From positions 1 through 52,257 of the IMG/VR virus record IMGVR_UViG_3300005253_000273: DNA of 52,257 nt. One strand, given 5' to 3'. The notes under the pieces are model-generated. The model was not told where the DNA came from, searched no databases, and saw only the letters and a list, made by a program, of their open reading frames with translations. Within the stretch, counting starts at the first letter, position 1. Each line of letters begins with the position of its first letter. The DNA comes from a virus. Positions 46,550 through 52,257 of this stretch are shown piece after piece. The position numbers and the translations under genes were made by a program.

Positions 46550-46885
46550 ATGGAAACTAAAAATGCAATTATTGAAGGGGCAATAATCACCAACGATGAT
46601 CACGGATGTTTGACTGCATGGCTTCATTTAGGTTATGGCGGATCAGGACAAGGCTTTGGTGGCCATTCTCTATACCTTCCCAAATCCTTTAAGCATCATA
46701 AAGTGGATAGTGGATATGCGGGTCATTTTATATGGCGTGTTATGGAAATTGCCGATGTATCAGAATGGGGTAAACTCAAAGGGAAAACCATTAGAGTTAA
46801 ATCAAGTCATTCCAAGGTTGAAGCTATTGGTCATATTACTAAAGATGATTGGTTTAACCCTGGAGCTGATTTCAATAAAGATTAA
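46550..46885 (+). CDS. conserved phage protein, 111 aa
   Basis: [20 protein letters not shown] and [12 protein letters not shown], then [20 protein letters not shown] and [14 protein letters not shown]. The N-D-H-G...GFGG...V-x-W-x-x-L-x-G-K...GH-x-x-K-D-W-F series is one I associate with a widespread phage protein of unknown function. GTAAGGGGGTAATT marks the start. Confidence 0.72.
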   Translation: METKNAIIEGAIITNDDHGCLTAWLHLGYGGSGQGFGGHSLYLPKSFKHHKVDSGYAGHFIWRVMEIADVSEWGKLKGKTIRVKSSHSKVEAIGHITKDDWFNPGADFNKD

Positions 46886-46926
46886 CACCGCCTCGCCGCT
46901 AATGGCTGGCACTGAAAGGAGAGTTT

Positions 46927-47145
46927 ATGCTTACAGTTTATGCTAAAGGGATGGTTTGCTGTTCGGTTTGTACTGATTTAAACAATCTAAAGGAAATTGA
47001 ATTTGCAACTAACGTACAAAACCCAACAGAGATTGAATCAAAATGGAAAATTTCCGGCGAGAAAACTTTCAAGGGTGGGCAGTCAATGCCATGCCCTTGC
47101 CATGATAACCCGGAGACTCATAAACATTATTTATTGAATTGTTGA
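46927..47145 (+). CDS. small Cys-rich protein, 72 aa
   Basis: GMVCCSVCTDLNNLKEIEFA near the start and MPCPCHDNPETHKHYLLNC at the end: C-x2-C pairs with His residues, probably zinc-binding. AAAGGAGAGTTT precedes the ATG. Confidence 0.65.
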   Translation: MLTVYAKGMVCCSVCTDLNNLKEIEFATNVQNPTEIESKWKISGEKTFKGGQSMPCPCHDNPETHKHYLLNC

Positions 47146-47149
47146 TTAA

Positions 47150-47168
47150 CCGCCTCCCGGTACGGCGG
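47150..47168 (+). other. short GC hairpin
   Basis: CCGCC (47150-47154) pairs with GGCGG (47164-47168), followed by ATTTTGG. It is either a weak terminator for the upstream gene or a 5' appendage of RNA element E7. Confidence 0.4.
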
Positions 47169-47173
47169 ATTTT

Positions 47174-47256
47174 GGTTGTGGCGACTCCAGCACAAATTGG
47201 ACGCACTGGAGCATTAACGGCAATGTGCTAGGCAGGTGAGAGACCTGTCCACAACC
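47174..47256 (+). ncRNA. RNA element E7 (GUUGUGG-type terminal helix)
   Basis: GGTTGTGG (47174-47181) pairs with CCACAACC (47249-47256), closing 83 nt. Inside are CTCCAG/CTGGAG (47185-47190/47206-47211) and CAGGT/ACCTG (47233-47237/47243-47247) with loop GAGAG. The terminal helix core is the same as in E2 and E5, about 6.7 kb away across the circle joint. It lies between two small genes, like the array members. Confidence 0.6.
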
Positions 47257-47344
47257 TAATAGTCCGGGCTTACTCCCTTGGGCTGGCCCCTTGAACTTGG
47301 GTTCCTGGGGCTGGCTTTGAGAGGAACTTTAGAAAGGAGGAACA
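47257..47344 (+). other. leader following E7
   Basis: Contains GCCCC (near 47295) pairing with GGGGC (near 47318) around a GAACTTGGGTT loop, then AGAAAGGAGGAACA as a strong ribosome site for the gene at 47345. It may fold together with E7 as one leader of about 170 nt. Confidence 0.4.
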
Positions 47345-47608
47345 ATGAAGACGGCAATTTATATTGAAGACGGTGTGACTCAACTGGTTATCACGCCGGA
47401 AACAGAGTTTGAAAAAAACTCACTGAATACCTTTGACGGTAAGGAAATGAACTGCAAATTGTTTACTGGATCGTTTTATGATTGCCGTGGTGGTTGGGTC
47501 TGCCAAAACAGTTATTATGCGGGTAATATGTTTGGTACTCTTGGTGGCACAAGTAAAGATGACAGTAGTTTAATTATTACGTTAAGGGAGCGGGAGACTA
47601 ATGAGTGA
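47345..47608 (+). CDS. hypothetical protein, 87 aa
   Basis: A beta-rich small protein (KTAIYIEDGVTQLVITPETE, CRGGWVCQNSYYAGN, SSLIITLRERET). The MKTAIYIEDGVTQLVLTP-type start is common in small phage proteins of unknown function. AAAGGAGGAAC is a strong ribosome site. Confidence 0.72.
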   Translation: MKTAIYIEDGVTQLVITPETEFEKNSLNTFDGKEMNCKLFTGSFYDCRGGWVCQNSYYAGNMFGTLGGTSKDDSSLIITLRERETNE

Positions 47609-47759
47609 AGATACCGAGGCCCCTGAGTTCATCGAGATTTCCTTGACAGCGGAGCAAACCAAGTGGTTCATTGACCAGTTGTGTAGAGCGTTGGAAAGAT
47701 CTCAATTGGAGGCTGAAATGCTCAGGAATCAACTGGAAAGGAGCAAAGCCAATGAGTAA
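47601..47759 (+). CDS. hypothetical acidic protein, 52 aa
   Basis: MSEDTEAPEFIEISLTAEQT followed by one long helix (WFIDQLCRALERSQLEAEML). It overlaps both neighbours by 8 bases. GGGAGCGGGAG lies upstream. Function unknown. Confidence 0.62.
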   Translation: MSEDTEAPEFIEISLTAEQTKWFIDQLCRALERSQLEAEMLRNQLERSKANE

Positions 47760-48027
47760 CGAGACTGAGATTAAACAAGTACCATCTTATAATAGGAATG
47801 GTGGGTATGTTTATCCGCATACTCTTCAACATTTACAGGAAATTGGATACGGGATAAGTCTTGGCATCACCCGGCGCGACTGGCTGGCTGGGCTGGCGAT
47901 GCAGGGACTTTTATCTAAACCCAGTTTATTAGCTAATGAGGGTGAGATGTTGGAGGGTAAGGTATTATCAGTTGCATCTTATGAAATAGCCGACGCCATG
48001 ATAGCCGAAGGCAAGAAGGGGGAGTGA
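47752..48027 (+). CDS. conserved phage protein, 91 aa
   Basis: Start 47752, with AAAGGAGCAAAG-like site, is preferred to a longer frame. ITRRDWLAGLAMQGLLSKPS and YEIADAMIAEGK are the hallmark strings of a very widespread small phage protein of unknown function. Confidence 0.75.
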   Translation: MSNETEIKQVPSYNRNGGYVYPHTLQHLQEIGYGISLGITRRDWLAGLAMQGLLSKPSLLANEGEMLEGKVLSVASYEIADAMIAEGKKGE

Positions 48028-48170
48028 TGGATTTTAATAATTTCCTACTGCTCTTCAATTTTATTTTGTTTGCTGTATATTCTTTTCGGTTTTGGATATT
48101 GGAAAAACCAGACAGAGAAGGTATTTTTGCTATTATATGTCTTATTCTTTTACATTTATTGGGGGAATGA
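48027..48170 (+). CDS. two-helix membrane protein, 47 aa
   Basis: MDFNNFLLLFNFILFAVYSF, a charged loop (EKPDREG) and IFAIICLILLHLLG give two transmembrane helices. Its ATG overlaps the previous stop. GGGGGAGTG lies upstream. Could be an inhibitor of superinfection or a membrane remodeler; function unknown. Confidence 0.6.
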   Translation: MDFNNFLLLFNFILFAVYSFRFWILEKPDREGIFAIICLILLHLLGE

Positions 48171-48171
48171 A

Positions 48172-48402
48172 ATGAAAGGTCTCAAACTCACTCAAATAAA
48201 ATCCCACGGCTTCCATCTCAACTTTAATCGTTACCAGCTCTGGGAACATGACTTAATACCCCAGCACAACCGGAAACCTTTTTGGATGCCTGGCAGGATT
48301 ATCCACCACTTGAGAACAGGAGCTGAGGCTGATGAGTATTTTAACGTTTTGGCTCCGCATTATGATGATTTAGAGATTGAATTATGGGAGCAGATGACAT
48401 GA
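48172..48402 (+). CDS. hypothetical protein, 76 aa
   Basis: MKGLKLTQIKSHGFHLNFNR then RKPFWMPGRIIHHLRTGAEA; a basic front, acidic end (YDDLEIELWEQ). GGGGGAATGAA precedes the start. Overlaps the next start by 4 bases. Family not recognised. Confidence 0.62.
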   Translation: MKGLKLTQIKSHGFHLNFNRYQLWEHDLIPQHNRKPFWMPGRIIHHLRTGAEADEYFNVLAPHYDDLEIELWEQMT

Positions 48403-48719
48403 CTCACACAATTAAAGTCGAAATGTGGGAAAAGGTTCCAGAGGCAGTTCTGGGCCTTCCTAAAAACTGGAAGATCATTTTCAAGGATTTTGATGAGGAG
48501 CATGAGGATAATCGCTTAGCCAAGTACGATAAGGAGGAGGAGAAGTATTATGTTGAGTATTCTATAAGATCTTACTCCGGTGAGAGTATTGCTCCGCTGC
48601 TTTTTAAGTATGAAGTGGAGAAGCTCCGGGAGTTGCTTGAGATGCAAGTTAAAACATGGGGAAGAAACCAGTATCGGGGAGTTTTGAAAAAGATTGAGGA
48701 TTGTCTTAGTGGATATTAA
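48399..48719 (+). CDS. hypothetical protein, 106 aa
   Basis: Start 48399 overlaps the previous stop (ATGA). Strand/helix pattern: TIKVEMWEKVPEAVLGLPKN, KYYVEYSIRSYSGESIAPLL, EKLRELLEMQVKTW. No family recognised. Confidence 0.65.
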   Translation: MTHTIKVEMWEKVPEAVLGLPKNWKIIFKDFDEEHEDNRLAKYDKEEEKYYVEYSIRSYSGESIAPLLFKYEVEKLRELLEMQVKTWGRNQYRGVLKKIEDCLSGY

Positions 48720-48942
48720 ATTCATCATAGACCAGACAGGATACAAGCTCCAGACTTTCCTTAACGGTAAACGTATCCATGCCATTATTTCCAAGTCACA
48801 TTTGAAGGAAATCAAGAATGTGTCCAGCATGGCACACTTAGAGGATTTGGTGGAGTACGCTAACTACCTGAAAAGAAACAACTTCTGGGACATTGGTCTT
48901 GTTGGAAAAGAATACGAGATTTTTTACCGGAAAATAACTTGA
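48709..48942 (+). CDS. hypothetical protein, 77 aa
   Basis: Probable GTG start at 48709 (TTG 48694 alternative). DIKFIIDQTGYKLQTFLNGK and MAHLEDLVEYANYLKRNNFW; a small alpha/beta protein. Its end overlaps the strong promoter at 48939-48966. Confidence 0.58.
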   Translation: MDIKFIIDQTGYKLQTFLNGKRIHAIISKSHLKEIKNVSSMAHLEDLVEYANYLKRNNFWDIGLVGKEYEIFYRKIT

Positions 48943-48966
48943 CAATGGGTGACAAATGACTATACT
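48939..48966 (+). promoter_or_regulatory. strong sigma70 promoter
   Basis: TTGACA (48939-48944), 16-base spacer, TATACT (48961-48966). It overlaps the last codons of the upstream gene and lies about 36 bases before the ATG at 49003. It would drive the nuclease/AAA/SSB module and probably transcription across the circle joint into the RNA array. Confidence 0.72.
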
Positions 48967-49002
48967 TTCTAACACTGTGAAATTTTGTAGGGGAGTCCAA
49001 AG

Positions 49003-49320
49003 ATGAATCCTGACTTTAAACCGCATATGATTACCGACAAGTTCCTGAAAGCCTGCGAAGAACAGGTGCAGAAGTATTTTGGTGAACGGGAGATGGATTC
49101 AGGATGCCTTATATGCCCAGCGATTCCACTCGGTAATTGTTATATATGCCCATTAGGTGATGGTGTCAAGGAATTGGCGTGTATTTACGATCCAACTTAT
49201 CTTGATTCTTGCCAACGCCGGACAGCAAAAAAATCTGAACTCTTAGCTCGTGGCAACCGCCTGATTAAAATCATGGATGAGCATGGCATCGAGATTTATG
49301 ACGCAAAGGTGAAGTCATGA
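49003..49320 (+). CDS. Cys-cluster protein A, 105 aa
   Basis: CEEQVQKYF, then GCLICPAIPLGNCYICPLGD, ACIYDPTYLDSC: a six- to eight-Cys cluster that could bind zinc or an Fe-S centre. The C-terminus is a charged helix. GTAGGGGAGTCCAAAG precedes the ATG. It shares the C-x2-C...G-x-C-x2-C-P-L arrangement with 49540..49902. Confidence 0.68.
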   Translation: MNPDFKPHMITDKFLKACEEQVQKYFGEREMDSGCLICPAIPLGNCYICPLGDGVKELACIYDPTYLDSCQRRTAKKSELLARGNRLIKIMDEHGIEIYDAKVKS

Positions 49321-49547
49321 CAACCCTCATTGACACGCCTGTGAACAGAGAACGATATCGAGCTACGACCATCAGGAAATTCCCGGATTCATTGAAAGAG
49401 AGGCTTTGGAAAATTAAAGAGGAAACTGACAAGCAGGTTACCCTGGAAACTATTATTGTAGAAGCCTTGAAGATTGGACTGCCAAAGATTGAGCATAGAA
49501 TACTTTTCAGGATACCTGATTTTGTGGAGGAGCCGAGGGATGATTAG
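49317..49547 (+). CDS. ribbon-helix-helix-like regulator, 76 aa
   Basis: YRATTIRKFPDSLKERLWKI then TDKQVTLETIIVEALKIGL: a short strand followed by two helices with the spacing of Arc/CopG RHH repressors. The strand (ATTIRKF) would enter the major groove of the operator. It lies just downstream of the strong promoter, so autoregulation is plausible. Overlaps both neighbours. Confidence 0.62.
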   Translation: MTTLIDTPVNRERYRATTIRKFPDSLKERLWKIKEETDKQVTLETIIVEALKIGLPKIEHRILFRIPDFVEEPRDD

Positions 49548-49902
49548 GACAAGTAAGAAGATGCGTAATCTATATGCAAAGCATTTGAATAAACTTTATG
49601 ATTATGCGGATGAAAAGTTTAATGACGATGAGTGTTATTTATGCAGTGCAGCAAATCAGCATCCAAAGGCCAGACCATACAACAAAAGAGAATTTAACGG
49701 GGATTGTAATTTTTGCCCTCTGACTACTGGGGATACGTGTGCTAGTAGCCTAAGACATATAAATCTACGCCGTAAAATTACCGACGTTTCTGTTTCTAGT
49801 TATAATCTTGCAACTCCTGATTCGATCCGCAAGCATGCTCAATGGATTGAGAAACAAATAATCGAAAAGACTGACTGTGAATTTTACTGGACCACAAAAT
49901 GA
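49540..49902 (+). CDS. Cys-cluster protein B, 120 aa
   Basis: DDECYLCSAANQ and GDCNFCPLTTGDTC repeat the cluster layout of protein A at 49003..49320, with longer spacing. The front is basic and helical (TSKKMRNLYAKHLNKLYDYA). GGAGGAGCCGAGGG marks the start. Probably a metal-binding paralogue of protein A. Confidence 0.65.
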   Translation: MIRTSKKMRNLYAKHLNKLYDYADEKFNDDECYLCSAANQHPKARPYNKREFNGDCNFCPLTTGDTCASSLRHINLRRKITDVSVSSYNLATPDSIRKHAQWIEKQIIEKTDCEFYWTTK

Positions 49903-50861
49903 CAATCCTCATTGACAACTCCACAATGGAAAAAACTGCTTCCTGCCATACAGCAGTTGCAATGGAACGAGTGCTTCATCTCAAGCCTAAAGCCGGTAGC
50001 CCTGCACTCGAAGCCGGTACTGCCGTGCACAAGGCATGGGACAAATTCTTTAACGGAGAGGATGTGGAAGTCTGTATCCTGGCTCTGCGTGAGTATTATT
50101 CCTCGAAGCTTCCTTACTTTGAAGAAGTCAAACCTACCTATGATCTAGCCAATCTTGAAAACCTCTTCAGGATATGGGCTTCCAAACATCATTCCAGAGA
50201 GTTTGCTTGGACCTCTCAGCATGTAGAAAAAGGATTTCAAGTGAAACTGTTTCCTGATTTAGGAGTTGACCTGATTGGGAAGATGGATACATTCGGAGCT
50301 GATGGAACAGGGTCTTACTGCGTAGTAGATTGGAAGACTACTGGATATAACTTGGATCAACGCTGGTTCCGTAAAGTTCAGAACGGTTCTCAAGTGAGTG
50401 CATACCTCTATGCAATGCAGAGACTCTTTGGATTATCTGTCTGGGTATTCTATATTATGGCCCTCAAGATGAAAGTAGTTCCGATGTCCAGTCGGACTTG
50501 TAAAGAGCATAATATGAAATACTGGGATTCCAGGAAGAATGAAGGCTGTTACATGGAGCATGTGGATTACAAGGTAGAATCTGCTTATCGCAATAAAACT
50601 CAACTCCTTGGATGGTATCAGGACGCTAGGTTGATTACCCGGGATTACTTAAATATTCTGGACAAGGTAAAATCCATTGACGATATAGGAAGAGTTCCAA
50701 TGCAAGGGGTTTTTAATAACTCTTGTCAGGATTGTAGCTATCGGGAATTCTGTCACACATTCAACAGAAATCCCAAATCAGCAGAACAGTTGTTTGATTA
50801 CAAGCCTTGGAGTCCTTTGCTGGATATGGATAAGGAGGATATCTTTTATGAAAATGAATAG
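49899..50861 (+). CDS. RecB/Cas4-like PD-(D/E)XK nuclease, 320 aa
   Basis: The nuclease core is visible: GTAVHKAWDKF (motif with His44), LIGKMDTFG with Asp130, VVDWKTTGY with Asp144-x-Lys146, and QVSAYLYAM with Gln165 of the RecB-type QxxxY motif. Cys16 together with CQDCSYREFC near 279-288 gives the four Cys of an Fe-S cluster as in Cas4/AddB nucleases. It probably resects DNA ends to feed the AAA ATPase and ssDNA-binding protein encoded next, as an exonuclease of a recombination set. Confidence 0.83.
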   Translation: MTILIDNSTMEKTASCHTAVAMERVLHLKPKAGSPALEAGTAVHKAWDKFFNGEDVEVCILALREYYSSKLPYFEEVKPTYDLANLENLFRIWASKHHSREFAWTSQHVEKGFQVKLFPDLGVDLIGKMDTFGADGTGSYCVVDWKTTGYNLDQRWFRKVQNGSQVSAYLYAMQRLFGLSVWVFYIMALKMKVVPMSSRTCKEHNMKYWDSRKNEGCYMEHVDYKVESAYRNKTQLLGWYQDARLITRDYLNILDKVKSIDDIGRVPMQGVFNNSCQDCSYREFCHTFNRNPKSAEQLFDYKPWSPLLDMDKEDIFYENE

Positions 50862-51042
50862 AGAAATGATAGAGTTTCTTTTTGATTTTTCTGGTTTGGA
50901 TTTTACGGAATCAGACAGAATGGAACGAGATAGGCTAGTAGGAGGAGAAATATTTGAATGGAATGAGGCTATATTTACTATTAAAGCGGATAAGGTAGAA
51001 CATCTGTTGAACAAGTTAAGAATGATGGCCGAAGAATCGTGA
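50848..51042 (+). CDS. hypothetical protein, 64 aa
   Basis: Start 50848 has AAGGAGG upstream. MKMNREMIEFLFDFSGLDFT and acidic helix HLLNKLRMMAEES; resembles small phage ORFs of unknown function. Overlaps its neighbours by a few bases. Confidence 0.62.
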   Translation: MKMNREMIEFLFDFSGLDFTESDRMERDRLVGGEIFEWNEAIFTIKADKVEHLLNKLRMMAEES

Positions 51043-51338
51043 AAAAGCAACTGACCATGACGGAACTAACGGTTCTTTGCTGGTTATGTAAGAAACCAAG
51101 AAGGCCGGATAAGATAGAAGCTCCCATGATACTTACTCTAGCTTCTGTTGCCTCTTTGATTCAACGATTGAGGAGAGCAGGTTTTGTTGCTGGCAAGTTT
51201 ATGGAAAAACGTGAGATTTACTTTTTGAGGAGGCCAAGGAAGATGTACAAGATTACTGCTGCAGGCAGAATGGCTGTAGAACGACAAATGAAACTGGTGG
51301 GACAACAACTGAGTTATTTGAGGGGGTTGGTGAGATGA
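51039..51338 (+). CDS. winged-helix DNA-binding-like protein, 99 aa
   Basis: GTG start overlapping the previous stop. TELTVLCWLCKKPRRPDKIE, TLASVASLIQRLRRAGFVAG and a wing (MEKREIYFLRRPRKMYKITA) ending in AAGRMAV: helix-turn-helix plus KMYK-x-T-x-x-G, the PadR/MarR-like winged-helix pattern. It could regulate early genes. Confidence 0.62.
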   Translation: MKKQLTMTELTVLCWLCKKPRRPDKIEAPMILTLASVASLIQRLRRAGFVAGKFMEKREIYFLRRPRKMYKITAAGRMAVERQMKLVGQQLSYLRGLVR

Positions 51339-51529
51339 ACGAGCAATGTGTGAGTTATTGTAACTGGTGCAGTAGTAAGTTTAATGGCATTGATGTTATT
51401 TATAAGGGGTATCATCAACATTGTTGGGATAGGAATAAAGACAGAATTGAGGGGTTGGCTCAAACTCTCGAAGAGCGGGTAGAATTATTAGAGGAACGTG
51501 TTCGAGAACTTGAAGAGGAGAATTCCTAA
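51335..51529 (+). CDS. zinc knuckle plus coiled-coil protein, 64 aa
   Basis: CVSYCNWCSSKFNG...YHQHCWDRNK is a C-x3-C-x2-C...H-x-x-C cluster; residues 40-64 (LEERVELLEERVRELEEENS) are a perfect heptad coiled coil. A dimeric zinc protein. Overlaps both neighbours. Confidence 0.68.
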   Translation: MNEQCVSYCNWCSSKFNGIDVIYKGYHQHCWDRNKDRIEGLAQTLEERVELLEERVRELEEENS

Positions 51530-51777
51530 TGAAAATAAATAAAGTAAAGAGTCTGGGGAGTAAAAATAAAGAAGTGCGATATGGCGATTTATTACCCAGT
51601 GATTGTTTTCTTGCTTATCCAGGCGATGATACTATTCGCATGAAAACAGATCAAGGTAATTACTGCTTTCGGGAAAGAATGCACTTTTTAGATAATGATG
51701 GAGCTTACTCCACGGACGCAATAATTATTCCTGTAGAGGTTGAGATCAACTGGTGCTACAAGGAGCCTACCCAATGA
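51529..51777 (+). CDS. hypothetical protein, 82 aa
   Basis: EVRYGDLLPSDCFLAYPGDD and IRMKTDQGNYCFRERM: the G-D-x-x-x-S-D-x-F...M-K-T pattern of small beta-barrel phage proteins of unknown role. Its stop overlaps the AAA ATPase start (ATGA). Confidence 0.65.
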   Translation: MKINKVKSLGSKNKEVRYGDLLPSDCFLAYPGDDTIRMKTDQGNYCFRERMHFLDNDGAYSTDAIIIPVEVEINWCYKEPTQ

Positions 51778-52257
51778 AAATCCCACCCCTCCACATCCTC
51801 ATTGTAGGAGAACCCTTTGCAGGTAAGAGTACCTTTTGTAGAACAATGCCCACCCCGAATCTGATCTTTTTCTTTGATCCCATTGGCAAGGATGAAGCCT
51901 ATCTTGAATGTGGCACCATCCAAAAGGAAGACGATAAAGGTAATCCTCTTCTTAATCTTCAAGGTTGTCCTATGAAAAGAATTTGGAAAGGAGACCAACT
52001 TCTATTCCAACTTGAATACTATCATGATGAACAATGGACTGAGGGTTCTCAAGGAGCCCTTGAACCTAATCCATCAGCTTTTGAGAATTTCTGTAAAAGA
52101 CTTGTAAGTATCGAGCAGGAATTTAATCTTTGGGAAACTATGACCTTGGATTCCTACTCAGGAGCTGAATTAGCTTCACTCCTAAGACAGAAGTATAAGA
52201 TTAATGCAGGAGGTAATAAAGATTTACGTCATTGGGCTGGGGCAGTCAGAAACGAGA
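51774..52257 (+). CDS. Sak4-like AAA ATPase, N-terminal part (continues at 1..426)
   Basis: Start 51774 overlaps the previous stop. HILIVGEPFAGKST has the Walker A at residues 12-20. FFFDPIGKDEAY follows as the second strand with acidic residues, and the Walker B-like TMTLDS is reached at the circle joint (52143 = 1). The joined protein is about 264 aa. Sak4-like RecA-fold annealing/recombination ATPases have this size and partner with a DUF669-type ssDNA-binding protein and an exonuclease, all present nearby. Confidence 0.85.
   Translation, partial: MKIPPLHILIVGEPFAGKSTFCRTMPTPNLIFFFDPIGKDEAYLECGTIQKEDDKGNPLLNLQGCPMKRIWKGDQLLFQLEYYHDEQWTEGSQGALEPNPSAFENFCKRLVSIEQEFNLWETMTLDSYSGAELASLLRQKYKINAGGNKDLRHWAGAVRNE
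52143..52257. repeat. terminal overlap, copy 2 (circle joint)
   Basis: Same 115 bases as 1-115 with A at 52244 instead of G. Assembly overlap of a circular or circularly permuted molecule. Confidence 0.93.

Noticed and set aside
49899-50861. Cas4 of a CRISPR system
   Set aside because: Motifs fit the wider RecB/Cas4 nuclease family, and the neighbours are phage recombination genes, not CRISPR components.

Overview
The window is a nearly complete, probably circularly closed or terminally redundant genome of a lytic tailed phage, about 52.1 kb long. Its first 115 bases recur as its last 115 bases with one synonymous difference, and the gene cut at the right edge continues in frame at the left edge. 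The gene set (portal, HK97-type capsid, scaffold, adaptors, beta-propeller nozzle, large ejection-type proteins, no tape measure or tail tube) points to a short-tailed podovirus. Two-component spanin-like genes and lipoproteins point to a Gram-negative host. I see no integrase, no clear lysogeny repressor, no tRNA and no phage RNA polymerase. The few promoters I find are sigma70-like, so host RNA polymerase is probably used. All protein and RNA assignments come from reading the sequence; no database search or folding program was run.

Layout. A noncoding control region (43.9-44.85 kb) holds iteron-like repeats around an AT-rich core and separates two divergent transcription units. Rightward from 44.9 kb, across the circle joint, to 10.9 kb lie early and replication genes: many tiny zinc-ribbon proteins, a RecB/Cas4-like nuclease, a Sak4-like AAA ATPase, a DUF669-like ssDNA-binding protein, a DNA polymerase I split into two genes with an N-terminal uracil-DNA-glycosylase-like domain, a dCTP deaminase and a DUF3987-like helicase. 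Leftward from 43.9 to 10.9 kb lies the late unit: HNH nuclease, small Cys-rich proteins, a frameshifted HExxH metallopeptidase, small terminase, a large terminase split into ATPase and nuclease genes, beta-helix and fibre proteins, a lysis cassette, tail collar and spike proteins, portal, scaffold, decoration, capsid, adaptors, nozzle and ejection proteins. The two units converge at 10.86-10.93 kb.

The most unusual part is 1.38-2.81 kb, with a satellite at 47.17 kb. It is a chain of RNA-like elements, each closed by a perfect or near-perfect terminal helix and strung between tiny ORFs. Three terminal-helix sequences are reused: GUUGUGG/CCACAAC three times, CAGACU/AGUCUG twice, and CCGGGU/ACCCGG twice, with different interiors. 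I recognise no known RNA family in them. Both core motor/replication enzymes are split at domain boundaries with other genes in the gap. A canonical-geometry slippery heptamer may append a C2H2 zinc finger to the ssDNA-binding protein. Several small genes carry single-base frame breaks, so consensus errors must be kept in mind.
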